Assembly: GCA_039034015.1 (NCBI GenBank)
Contig: JBCCBM010000011.1
Coordinates: 1 to 64,000, forward strand
Length of the DNA: 64,000 nucleotides
From: Acuticoccus sp039034015
GTDB lineage: Bacteria; Pseudomonadota; Alphaproteobacteria; Rhizobiales; Amorphaceae
Direction: 5' to 3'
Below the pieces are notes generated by a model. That model had not been told where the DNA came from and made no database searches. It saw only the letters and a list, made by a program, of their open reading frames with translations. The translations under genes were made by a program, and so were the position numbers. This document shows, in pieces, positions 45,724 through 53,936 of this stretch. Numbering within the stretch: the stretch's first letter is position 1; each line of letters starts with the position of its first letter.

Positions 45724-45904
45724 CGCGCCGATCGTCCTTTGTGCGCCCCTACGCCGCCAAAATGTTTTCCACACGTCATGCACAGGAGTGCTGGTTGATC
45801 AGGGTCAAACTGTCAACGAAACCGGCGCTGGCCCGTGGTCCTAGGACAAGATGCGCAGCGTGTGACGCAAACGCGTCACACTGAGGCGAGCCGCCGCAGG
45901 TCGC

Positions 45905-46174
45905 TTAAAGCCCGGCAAAACCCTCCTTGAGGTATTCGTCCTCAGCCAAAGGATTGACATTCTTATCGCCAATAATCTGGGCCGCTTCCCGCGTCGTCTT
46001 TGCGCACGAATGTGATTTTGGCAGCTCTTGGCTCCCACCGCCCATGAATTCGCTCTGCTGCTCCACCTGACCCATGCCGAAGAAGGCCGTCGTATCAATG
46101 AGGTTGATCTGTGGCTCGCCGATGGCATCAAAATCAAAGTCGACCCCGCCGCTCTTGGGCAGTTGGCGGGCCAT
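45905..46174 (-). CDS. Unrecognised small protein, last gene of PAP2 cassette
   Basis: An 89-aa frame beginning MARQLPKSGGVDFDFDAIG and ending DEYLKEGFAGL. It is hydrophilic, with no membrane segment and one Cys. It has lower GC than the surrounding genes, like the PAP2 gene. It starts 13 bases after the preceding gene's stop, so coupling would explain the lack of a strong ribosome site. No family recognised. Confidence 0.5.
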   Translation of the reverse strand: MARQLPKSGGVDFDFDAIGEPQINLIDTTAFFGMGQVEQQSEFMGGGSQELPKSHSCAKTTREAAQIIGDKNVNPLAEDEYLKEGFAGL

Positions 46175-46187
46175 TGCGGCCGGCGCG

Positions 46188-46688
46188 TCAGATCTCAGCG
46201 GGCCAGGGCCGTTGCTCGGCCTCAAAGTGCCAGTTGACGGCGCCTTCGGCGGCGGGCGCGGGGTCGGGCACATCAATCAGCACAGTGGCGCCGCTGCGCG
46301 TGCCGCGGCTGTGGGCGTGGCGGCCAAAGGCGCGCAAGCCCAGCCGGCCGTGATGGCCCGTGAGGCGCACGCAGCCATCCGCGGGGAAGAAGAGGCCCGG
46401 CGTTGGCAAGGCGGCCGGCCGCTGCCGCACGATGAGAAATTTTGGCGTTTCATCATCCTCGGCCAGCAGCGCGACCAGCGTGTGCTTTGGCGCAAGGCCG
46501 GGCGGGGCCGCACCCTGTGTGAGGCCGTTGCAGGGGGCTGTGTCAGAGACAAACAGCACCTCGCCCAAGGCGCCAACGCGCTCCACAATCAGCCACTCCG
46601 CCCCCCTGTCACCGGTTGAGGCCGGATCGCTATAGGGCCCCAGCCGGAGCCGATTGGCCATGGCCACGCGAAACGTTGTTGGCACCAT
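46188..46688 (-). CDS. Unrecognised protein, middle gene of PAP2 cassette
   Basis: A 166-aa protein starting MVPTTFRVAMANRLRLGPYS, with GGAG 6 bases upstream. The middle region (LIVERVGALGEVLFVSD, TLVALLAEDDETPKFLIVRQ) looks like a beta-rich domain; the end is Trp/Glu-rich. No signal peptide, and no known family that I can name. It lies between the PAP2 gene and the small gene in one direction. Confidence 0.6.
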   Translation of the reverse strand: MVPTTFRVAMANRLRLGPYSDPASTGDRGAEWLIVERVGALGEVLFVSDTAPCNGLTQGAAPPGLAPKHTLVALLAEDDETPKFLIVRQRPAALPTPGLFFPADGCVRLTGHHGRLGLRAFGRHAHSRGTRSGATVLIDVPDPAPAAEGAVNWHFEAEQRPWPAEI

Positions 46689-46814
46689 GAGGGTCTCCGT
46701 GTGCGATCCCCCCATGGTGCCGATCGGCCGTGCGCGCCCCGTCAGCCTGTCGTTAGCGGGCCGTGAATTGTGCCGTTTTGGCAGCCCGGGGCCCAACGCG
46801 CCCGATCCAAGCGC

Positions 46815-47804
46815 TCAAAATGCCTTCACCGGGTAGGCTTTGTTCAGCAGCTCAAGGGGCGGCAACAACACCCCAGAGAACGTGCTTTGCACCGTCTGGT
46901 AGACCGCGCTGTGCTTGAGCGCCTGTGTCGCGAAGTCCATCACGCGCGCGGGATCTTTGAACATTTTTGGGATGAGCCGGGCCGCAAGCACCCAAGATGC
47001 GATGTTGTCGGTCGGGTAGTGGACGCCGGCAAACACGCGCCGATCGCCCCAGTCAACGCCATACTGCGCAATCTTGCCGACCAATTCGGCGGGGAGGTCG
47101 GGCCGTTCATCAATCACGTGACACGCGCCCAAGAGACCCTGAATGCAATGGCCGCTCAGAATAGACGGGTGCACCCCGGTGTGGGTAATCGGGTCGCCGA
47201 CCTCCCACCGAAAGCCGCTCACGCCGAGCGCTGCGGCGGCCGCCCATGGCCGCGGCCGCATAAAGCGCTCCTTTAGCCCGAAGAGATCCGGGTGCAACGG
47301 TGTCGCCCGCCGCCAAAACAAGTTTTCCCACTCATCAAGTCTGATCGCGTCCGAGTAAGCGATAAAATTCGAACCGACGTCACGCGACGCCCGGTACGGA
47401 AACGTTTTATTTGCGTCGTCAATTGTCTTCGGCTTGCAGCTTTCACACCGATCCAAAACGATTGCGTCTTCGATCCTATAGTGCCAGCGGTGGTCGTGTT
47501 CGACAGTGTGTGTGGCCCCTGCTGGGAGCGACGGAATTTGCGACAGCTTGTTGATCTTCTGATACGCATCGATGATTATTTCGACTTCAGCTTTGGCCGC
47601 GTCGGTCATCTTCGCCGCAGCGTTCCCCTTCCACTGACCGCCTTGCCACAGCGGCCAGACCTGGTCTGCCACATCGGTCACCCAGTCTTCGATGATCGTT
47701 GTGTATTCGGCCTCTGTTCCATTGAACCGCGCCTTTGGCCAGAGAAATGAATCGCGTCGTGCGGTATGGAAATTGTTCAACGCGCCGAACGGAGCCAATT
47801 TCAT
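46815..47804 (-). CDS. PAP2-superfamily phosphatase (vanadium haloperoxidase-like fold)
   Basis: A 329-aa protein without a signal peptide or membrane helices, so unlike the small membrane PAP2 lipid phosphatases. The three PAP2 motifs are present: KERFMRPRPW, HPSILSGHC (Ser-Gly-His), and DRRVFAGVHYPTDN (Arg, His, Asp). The N-terminal half (WPLWQGGQWKGNAA, EHDHRWHYRIED, CESCKP) is not one I recognise. AAGGAA precedes the ATG. Codons in 47300-47850 are visibly more AT-rich than the neighbours, which suggests acquisition by transfer. Acid phosphatase is most likely; haloperoxidase is possible. Confidence 0.8.
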   Translation of the reverse strand: MKLAPFGALNNFHTARRDSFLWPKARFNGTEAEYTTIIEDWVTDVADQVWPLWQGGQWKGNAAAKMTDAAKAEVEIIIDAYQKINKLSQIPSLPAGATHTVEHDHRWHYRIEDAIVLDRCESCKPKTIDDANKTFPYRASRDVGSNFIAYSDAIRLDEWENLFWRRATPLHPDLFGLKERFMRPRPWAAAAALGVSGFRWEVGDPITHTGVHPSILSGHCIQGLLGACHVIDERPDLPAELVGKIAQYGVDWGDRRVFAGVHYPTDNIASWVLAARLIPKMFKDPARVMDFATQALKHSAVYQTVQSTFSGVLLPPLELLNKAYPVKAF

Positions 47805-47971
47805 GATAGTATTCCTTTATATTCGTGAGGTTTTGAGGGTCATCCGCGTGCTCAGGCAAAACCAAATTGAACCACGCGCTGTTTTTGGATGGATGGGTTC
47901 ACCGTGACATCTAAGGAGAAGAGTATGGCGCGCCCGGAGACACTGACGGAGCAAGTGCCTCAGACGATCCA

Positions 47972-49600
47972 CTAGCGGAGGCCCAAGAATTTCGCGCTTG
48001 CAAAAACACGCTCGCGGTGGCCGGGCACAACAATCGGGTATTGGGGGGAGCCAAGCAGATCGAGCGAAAGGTCTGGCTGTCGTCGAACCAAGGCTTGAAG
48101 GGCGTGGCGCCCAGCTTTTTTGTCGCCCATCTCGGCACACGCCACCATCATATCCACTGTGGTGGGCCGAAAATCTGGCAGGCGATCCAGCGAGCGGGCG
48201 GCATACAGGCGGCTTGCCGCAACGTTGCCGGCCATCAAATGCACATAGGCGCCAATGCTTTGGGCAAGCGGGTGAAGTTTGCTGGCCGCGCACGTGCGGT
48301 CCAACTTGTTGAAGGCTGCAATGGCAGGCCCCGACCGGCCCGCATAAGCAAGGGAGAGAGCGTGAAAAACCCAGCAAAGCGAAGCGTTTGGGGCCAGCCG
48401 AACAGCCTGGGACGTGAGCTCCAAACCGCGCGAAAACTCGCCGGTTAAGTAGTTGTGCGCGTGTCCGGCCAGCGCACACACAACGCCGTTTGCGGGCGAT
48501 CGGCCAAGGGCGCGACGGAAGGGATCCATCAGTTCGTCCGCGTCAGCGGCACCGGTGACGACACGCTCCCCATAAAGAAGGAGCCGCACCATGCCCAAAA
48601 CGGCCTCGTAGACACCGTTGGGTGCGGCGCGGACGGCCTGAAGCGCGCTCAGTTCCGCATCGGTCAAGTCCACTGTCCCCGGCGCCATGATGCCCAAAAG
48701 GGCGGTGCACCCGTGGGCGCGCGCGTCGTCGGGTGCCGCCACAGCGCAATGGGTGTCGAGCAGAAAATCTTGAAATTGTTGGCCAAGTTCGTACTCCGCG
48801 GCGCGGAGCGTCATCCAGCTTTCGGCGTCGAGCGCGCGGCGGAACTGCCATAGCACGCGGCCGAATGCGTCAGTGGCGTTGGCGGATAAGACTGTCGTGC
48901 CGCCGCGCGCGAGGGTGAGCACCCGGGTTGACACCACAATGTCTGTGCCCGTCGGCGTTGCCTGGGGGCAGCCGGGGCGCGGGCGAACCGCATCAAGCCC
49001 CAGGAGGAGCGCTTGCTCCACCAGCGAATCGCGCACGGTGTGCGCCAGCGCAATGGCGCCCGCGTCGCCGTTCGCGCCGGCTTCCACATCAAACAAGATG
49101 CGCCGCACATTGGTTGGTGCAGCGGCGCACGAGGTGGCCGGCGCGGCGGCGGGCAAGGCGGCCGGCGCGCGCGCCGTGGGTGCAGCGGGCGCCGTGTCGT
49201 GGCGCTGGCGAAGGTCCCGCAGCCAGGCGTCAAAGCCCTCCGCCCGCACGTCCATGCCCTGGAGGAGCGCGTCTGTGCGGCCGGGGCATGGGCCCTCCAC
49301 TGACACCACCTCGGGGTTCAGCCACACATTGACCCGGTCGGCACCAATCGCATCCGCCTCCCGGCCAAGGGCCGTGCGCACCCGGGACAGCGTTTGGCGA
49401 AGGCTTGCCGCCCCCTGGCTCTCGCCCCGGTCTGTCCACAGCATGTCTTGCAGCCATTTGCGCGGCTGCATGTGGTTGGGCGACATCGCCAACAACGCCA
49501 GAAGGCCACAATCCTTGCGACCAGACAGGTGGATGCGTGTGCCGTCAGCGTGGGCCAGATCAAACGGGCCGTTCACCCGGATCTGAAATTGCTGCCCCAT
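47972..49600 (-). CDS. Winged-helix/TPR transcriptional regulator (SARP- or CadC-like architecture)
   Basis: A 542-aa protein. Residues about 5-95 form an OmpR/SARP-type winged helix (GPFDLAHADGTRIHLSGRK, LWTDRGESQGAASLRQTLSR). A Pro/Ala linker (about 130-160) is followed by a region resembling the TolB-like module of CadC/adenylate-cyclase-type regulators, then TPR-like helices (about 380-530; AGHAHNYLTGEFSRGLELTS, AVRLAPNASLCWVFHALSLA). No membrane helix. GAGG lies 6 bases before the ATG at 49600. It converges on the PAP2 cassette region and may control it. Confidence 0.75.
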   Translation of the reverse strand: MGQQFQIRVNGPFDLAHADGTRIHLSGRKDCGLLALLAMSPNHMQPRKWLQDMLWTDRGESQGAASLRQTLSRVRTALGREADAIGADRVNVWLNPEVVSVEGPCPGRTDALLQGMDVRAEGFDAWLRDLRQRHDTAPAAPTARAPAALPAAAPATSCAAAPTNVRRILFDVEAGANGDAGAIALAHTVRDSLVEQALLLGLDAVRPRPGCPQATPTGTDIVVSTRVLTLARGGTTVLSANATDAFGRVLWQFRRALDAESWMTLRAAEYELGQQFQDFLLDTHCAVAAPDDARAHGCTALLGIMAPGTVDLTDAELSALQAVRAAPNGVYEAVLGMVRLLLYGERVVTGAADADELMDPFRRALGRSPANGVVCALAGHAHNYLTGEFSRGLELTSQAVRLAPNASLCWVFHALSLAYAGRSGPAIAAFNKLDRTCAASKLHPLAQSIGAYVHLMAGNVAASRLYAARSLDRLPDFRPTTVDMMVACAEMGDKKAGRHALQALVRRQPDLSLDLLGSPQYPIVVPGHRERVFASAKFLGLR

Positions 49601-49934
49601 GCCGGCCTCAGGCCCGGCGGCCGGGTGGGGCCGACGGCCCACCCCGGCAGGCGGAATGGGCCCGTGAAATCAAGTCGCGCAAAACAACCCCCGATCAAAA
49701 CGATGGGACAAAACGATCAAAAAATTGCGGCGCAGCACGCGGCTGCTTGAATGGCACCTGAATTAAACTGGTTGAACGGATGTTTGCAAGGGACCCTGCC
49801 ATGCGCTGGTCGCAGGGCTTAAACGCATCCGTGGCCGCCGCTGGCCCAGATGCGATGCGCAGCGTCTGGATGATGAGCGCCTAAAACACCTTTGCCCCGG
49901 GTGGCGCTTTAGGGTCCGCGAAAGCCAAAGTGCC
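49601..49934. other. 334-bp gap between regulator and cpaE, with direct repeats
   Basis: No gene is evident. It contains a direct repeat CAAAACGAT (49696-49704 and 49709-49717, 13 bases apart) about 100 bp upstream of the regulator start, plus an AT-richer stretch (49680-49770) that could hold its promoter. SARP-type regulators are known to bind direct heptamer repeats, so an autoregulatory site is conceivable. The part near cpaE shows nothing clear. Confidence 0.35.
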
Positions 49935-51161
49935 CTATGAAGGCAGGGCCTTTTGGCCGCCCACCGGGAGCGCCAGCACACGCCGATCCCGGGTCTTGCC
50001 GCTTGGGTTGGCCCGGGGGGCAAACAGGTCGTCCAACAGGCCGGTCAGGCGCCGCATGCTGGCCGCCTTGGCGTTGATGGAGTAGGCCGCCTCGCCGCGG
50101 TTCAGCGCTTCTTGGAAGAGGCTGCGCTCGTACGGCACGAAGCGAACGTCCTCCACATCAAAAAGCTGGATGACGTCTTTGGTGGGGACGCCCGTGGAGA
50201 GGAGGCCGGTGGGGCTCTTGTTGACCAACACGTGGAGCCGCTCGGGCGCGCGGCCACGTTCGCGCAGGCGCCGCGCCCGCTCGCACGCGCGCTTCAAGCT
50301 GGGCACCGTGCGCTCACACACCAGGACCACATGGTCGGCGTGGGCAAGCACCCCGTCTGCCCAGCGGGTGGGATAGGTCGGAATGTCGATCAGCACCTGG
50401 CCATAGCGATAGGCCACCATATCAAGAAGGCGGCCCACCAGCGCTTCGGACACGTCCGACACCTGCACCTCCCGGTCGCGCACCGAGAGCATGTCATAGC
50501 CCGCGTCGTGGTCGGTTTTGATGAGGCTCAACAGTTCAAGATCGACGCGGGCCGGGTCGCGGATGAGGTCGGTGAGGTCAAAGTCCTTTTCATGGTCGAG
50601 ATAAAGGCCGCAGGCGCCGGATGCGAAATCAAGGTCGGCCAGGAAGACCGCGTCCGGCTCGCCCGCTGCGGCGGCAAGGGCGGTGGCCGCGGCAACCGAG
50701 AGCGAGGTTGCCCCCGCCCCGCCGCTTGCGGAGACGAAGGCCACCACTTCGCTGGTTTGGGCCCGCCCCTCGCTCAGCGCTTTGCGCACACTTTCAAGGA
50801 GCGCCCGGCCGGGCACCGGCTGTTGCAGCCAATCGGCCGGGTTGAGCTGGACAACGCGGCGCATGAGGTCGGGCGGCAGCGCATCGGAGACCGCCAGCAG
50901 CGGCACGTTCGGCACCGATCGCCGAAAGCCGAGCAGCGCGTCCTGCCGCAGCGGATCGCCCGTCCCAAGGTCGAGGATGAGGAGGCTGAGGTCGAACGTG
51001 CAGCCGTTGCGCAGCGCCTCGGCCACCGGCATGTGGATGACCGCGTAGTCAGGCACGGCGGAGAGGCTGGAGCGTGCGCCCTCCACAAAAGTCGCGTCGT
51101 CTGACACCAAAACGAGGGTGTGGCGCGCGTTGTTGGTGGGCACCGGGAGGCGGCTGGTCAT
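49935..51161 (-). CDS. cpaE: Tad pilus localisation ATPase CpaE/TadZ
   Basis: A 408-aa protein with an N-terminal receiver-like domain (residues about 15-125; LVLVSDDATFVEGARS) and a ParA/MinD-type ATPase domain. The deviant Walker A reads SASGGAGATSLS, without the lysine of KGGXGKT, as in many CpaE/TadZ. VFLADLDFASGACGLYLD and VLIDIPTYPT follow. CpaE directs the pilus machine to the pole. The ATG at 51161 overlaps a mini-ORF stop (ATGA). Confidence 0.9.
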   Translation of the reverse strand: MTSRLPVPTNNARHTLVLVSDDATFVEGARSSLSAVPDYAVIHMPVAEALRNGCTFDLSLLILDLGTGDPLRQDALLGFRRSVPNVPLLAVSDALPPDLMRRVVQLNPADWLQQPVPGRALLESVRKALSEGRAQTSEVVAFVSASGGAGATSLSVAAATALAAAAGEPDAVFLADLDFASGACGLYLDHEKDFDLTDLIRDPARVDLELLSLIKTDHDAGYDMLSVRDREVQVSDVSEALVGRLLDMVAYRYGQVLIDIPTYPTRWADGVLAHADHVVLVCERTVPSLKRACERARRLRERGRAPERLHVLVNKSPTGLLSTGVPTKDVIQLFDVEDVRFVPYERSLFQEALNRGEAAYSINAKAASMRRLTGLLDDLFAPRANPSGKTRDRRVLALPVGGQKALPS

Positions 51162-51244
51162 AAACGGCGCGCGGCCCCGCCGCATGCAGGGCCGCGCGTG
51201 CCAAACGGGGGGCGGGGGCGGGCGCACCGCTGAGCGTCAACCAT
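51158..51244 (-). CDS. Possible 28-codon leader ORF before cpaE
   Basis: After the cpaB stop, AGGAGGGGG lies 4 bases before an ATG at 51244. The frame (starting MVDAQRCARPRPPFG) ends with a TGA that overlaps the cpaE ATG. It could couple cpaE translation to an excellent ribosome site that cpaE itself lacks, or be a relic of a gene lost between cpaB and cpaE. Composition is unlike a folded protein. Confidence 0.3.
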   Translation of the reverse strand: MVDAQRCARPRPPFGTRGPACGGAARRL

Positions 51245-51292
51245 AAAGCCCCCTCCTGTCTCGCACGCGGCTTGCGTCTGCGGCCGGCTGGG

Positions 51293-52150
51293 TCAGCGGC
51301 CAACGTCGTAAAGCTTGCGCTCCATGCCGTGATACACGGTGACGGTTTTTTGGGGCTGAGGTGCGGGCGCTTGGGTTTTGGCGGGCGCGGGCGGGGCAAC
51401 GTTGGGCAAGGCCACCTCGGGCGTCAGGCCAAGGTCGGCGACTGTGATGCGCTGGGTGGTCTCAGCCTGATGCTGCGTCACATGGCGCAGCGCCAGCGAC
51501 AGTTGGCCAATCTCGGCCGCCAGCGTCAGCTTTTGGGCTTGCTGCGGGCTCACCTCAAGCGTTGCCGCCTTGGCAACCACGGCCTCATCGGTCCGGCTGT
51601 CGGCCCGCTGGTCCACCGCCAACACTTTGACGCCCTGGATAAGAACGTCGACGAAGGAGGCTTCATCCCGCTCGGACGAGCGGAACGTGCGGGTCAAAAG
51701 CACGTCCACCCGGTCCCCGGGGAGGACAAAGCCCGCAACGCCCAACACATCGTTGATGCGGATGGTCACGGCGCGTTTGCCGGGCGCCATCATCGCCGAA
51801 AGGGCCGCGCGCTGGTCGGGCCCGGAGATTTTTACGGCCAAGATGGGCTCGTTCTTCTCAAGCGCGCCGAGGGCAAACCGCTCGCCGTCTTCCAAGAGGG
51901 CTTGGCGGGTGGCAAAGGCGCCGTTGGGCAAGGCGCCCTCCACCCACTCGATTTCGCGCAGGTTTTGCGTGGTCAACGGCTCGCCAAAGCGCACCGGTGT
52001 GGCCGCCACGACAATGGTGGAGGTTGCGGGCGTGTTGGCGAGAGCGGGGGAGATGAATTCGTTCTGGTTCAAGTATACCCGCGTTGCGTGAACGGCACCA
52101 AAGCCAAACACGACCGAAAGCGCGAGCATGATGAGGGGGCTACGGCGCAC
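51293..52150 (-). CDS. cpaB: Tad pilus assembly protein CpaB/RcpC
   Basis: A 285-aa protein with an N-terminal membrane anchor (LIMLALSVVFGFGAVHA) and a SAF domain (about 45-110), then the CpaB conserved region (APGKRAVTIRINDVLGVAGF, LPGDRVDVLLTRTF). It is a periplasmic pilus-assembly factor usually working with the secretin CpaC. The GTG start has AGGAG at 7 bases. It follows the pilin gene by 78 bp. Confidence 0.92.
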   Translation of the reverse strand: MRRSPLIMLALSVVFGFGAVHATRVYLNQNEFISPALANTPATSTIVVAATPVRFGEPLTTQNLREIEWVEGALPNGAFATRQALLEDGERFALGALEKNEPILAVKISGPDQRAALSAMMAPGKRAVTIRINDVLGVAGFVLPGDRVDVLLTRTFRSSERDEASFVDVLIQGVKVLAVDQRADSRTDEAVVAKAATLEVSPQQAQKLTLAAEIGQLSLALRHVTQHQAETTQRITVADLGLTPEVALPNVAPPAPAKTQAPAPQPQKTVTVYHGMERKLYDVGR

Positions 52151-52228
52151 GCCAATCTCCTGCGCGGTTGTTGTGCAAAAAAAAGCCGGCCCGCACCACG
52201 TGCGGGCCGAAGTGTGACGCAAATTGCG

Positions 52229-52411
52229 TCAGCCGCCCGCGCCGATGGCCGTCACAAGGCCCGTCCACTGGGTTCCGACCCAGCCGCCGATCAATGTGAC
52301 ACTGGCCACAACACCCACAGTAATGATGCCGATCAGGACGGTGTATTCCACCATCGAGGCACCCTCTTCATCCTGGGTGAAGCGCTTTGCAAAATTAAAC
52401 ATGCGGTTCAT
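52229..52411 (-). CDS. Flp/Tad major pilin
   Basis: A 60-aa type IVb prepilin. A short basic leader (MNRMFNFAKRFTQDEEG) is followed by a cleavage site before ASMVEYTVLIGIITVGVVAS, with the conserved Glu at +5 and adjacent Tyr typical of Flp pilins. CpaA/TadV should process it. AGGAG is 8 bases before the ATG. It opens the minus-strand unit flp-cpaB-cpaE. Confidence 0.94.
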   Translation of the reverse strand: MNRMFNFAKRFTQDEEGASMVEYTVLIGIITVGVVASVTLIGGWVGTQWTGLVTAIGAGG

Positions 52412-52438
52412 TTCGACAACTCCTGTGATCATCACGGT

Positions 52439-52458
52439 TTCGCCCAAACTGTGGCGAA
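52439..52458. promoter_or_regulatory. Inverted repeat in the divergent flp/cpaF promoter region
   Basis: TTCGCC (52439-52444) pairs with GGCGAA (52453-52458) in the 178-bp gap between the two divergent pilus units. It sits about 30 bp upstream of the pilin start and could be an operator or an mRNA leader hairpin. No clear sigma-70 or sigma-54 promoter. Confidence 0.3.
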
Positions 52459-52589
52459 CAAAATGACAAGCAACAGGTGAGATCTGAGCACGCACGTCAT
52501 ATCGGATATTACAACTTGACTGGATAGGAGGTCTTCCGAAGCGCCCTAACCTCATCTCGTGGCGACGCAAGAAAAGAGAGATCGCAAAA

Positions 52590-53936
52590 ATGCTTCGGCG
52601 GTTCAGCAAAGACCCTGTGGTGGAGACTGCGCCACCGCCGCTCCCGGCGCCGCCGCCGGCACCGCGCGACGCGGTGATGGCGATCCGCGTGGAGCTGCAC
52701 CGCCACCTGATCGACGAGGTGAACCTTTCCGCCATTGAGCGGTCCGACCCAAAAACCCTGTCGGATCAGCTCCGCCCGCTCATCAAAGACTTTTTGACCG
52801 CGCGGGGCGAAGTCTTGAACGCCCGCGAGATCGACAGCCTCGTGGAGGCCATCGGCGATGAAATGCGGGGCCTTGGCCCGGTGGAGCCGCTCCTCAAGGA
52901 TGACACCGTCGCCGACATTTTGATCAACGGCCACAACACCGTCTACGTGGAGCGCGCGGGCGTTTTGGAGCCGACGCCAATCCGCTTCAAGGATGAAGCG
53001 CACCTGATGCGCATCATCCAAAAGATTGTGGCAGCGGTCGGCCGGCGGGTGGACGAATCTTCGCCCATGGTGGACGCGCGTTTGCCCGATGGAAGCCGCG
53101 TCAACGTTGCCATCCGCCCCATCGCGGTGGATGGCCCTGCGGTTTCCATCCGCAAATTTTCAAAACGGCCTTATTCGCTCGACCGCCTGGTGGAGATTGG
53201 CTCCACCCGCGAGCCCATCGCGCGCGTCCTGTCGGCGGCGGTGAAGGGGCGCATGTCGATCCTCATTTCGGGCGGCACGGGATCGGGCAAGACGACCGCG
53301 CTCAACGCCCTGTCGGAGCAAATTTCGGACAAAGAGCGCCTCATCACCATTGAGGATGCCGCCGAGCTTCAGCTCCAACAGCCCCATGTGGTGCGCATGG
53401 AAACCCGCCCACCCAACATTGAGGGAAAGGGCGAAATTCGCCAGCGGGAGCTTGTCAAAAACGCGCTGCGCATGCGGCCCGACCGCATCATCGTGGGCGA
53501 GGTGCGGGGCGAAGAGGCCTTTGACATGCTCCAGGCCATGAATACTGGCCACGAAGGCTCCATGGCCACAATCCACGCCAACACGCCCCGCGATGCCATG
53601 AGCCGGCTCGAACAAATGGTCTCCATGGCACAAGGGGGCATGAGCGAGGGGTCGGTGCGCGCGCGCATTGCATCCGCCATCCGCCTCATCGTCCAACTCC
53701 AGCGCCTGTCGGACGGGTCGCGCCGGATGATGAGCGTCAGCGAAATCACGGGCATGGAGGGCAACGTCCTCCAAATGCAGGAGATTTTTAAGTTTCAGCG
53801 CACCGGTGTGGACGATGACGGCCGCATTCTTGGCGAATTTCGCGCAACCGGCGTGCGCCCCCGCTTTCTGGAGGAGTTGCGCGCCCAAGGCTTTTCGCTG
53901 GACGCGGCCCTCTTCGACCCGAGCGTCGCACTATGA
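52590..53936 (+). CDS. cpaF: Tad pilus secretion ATPase CpaF/TadA
   Basis: A 448-aa secretion ATPase powering pilus assembly. After a Pro-rich N terminus it has LGPVEPLLKDDTVADILING, Walker A SGGTGSGKTTALNAL (near 229), Asp box LITIEDAAELQL, Walker B IIVGEVRGEEAFDML and GHEGSMATIHAN. It opens the plus-strand unit; its stop overlaps tadB (ATGA). Confidence 0.96.
   Translation: MLRRFSKDPVVETAPPPLPAPPPAPRDAVMAIRVELHRHLIDEVNLSAIERSDPKTLSDQLRPLIKDFLTARGEVLNAREIDSLVEAIGDEMRGLGPVEPLLKDDTVADILINGHNTVYVERAGVLEPTPIRFKDEAHLMRIIQKIVAAVGRRVDESSPMVDARLPDGSRVNVAIRPIAVDGPAVSIRKFSKRPYSLDRLVEIGSTREPIARVLSAAVKGRMSILISGGTGSGKTTALNALSEQISDKERLITIEDAAELQLQQPHVVRMETRPPNIEGKGEIRQRELVKNALRMRPDRIIVGEVRGEEAFDMLQAMNTGHEGSMATIHANTPRDAMSRLEQMVSMAQGGMSEGSVRARIASAIRLIVQLQRLSDGSRRMMSVSEITGMEGNVLQMQEIFKFQRTGVDDDGRILGEFRATGVRPRFLEELRAQGFSLDAALFDPSVAL

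Noticed and set aside
47925..47975. A 16-codon plus-strand frame with a good AGGAG site upstream of the PAP2 gene
   Set aside because: Very short and overlaps the 3' end of the regulator gene; it could be a relic, but nothing supports a product.
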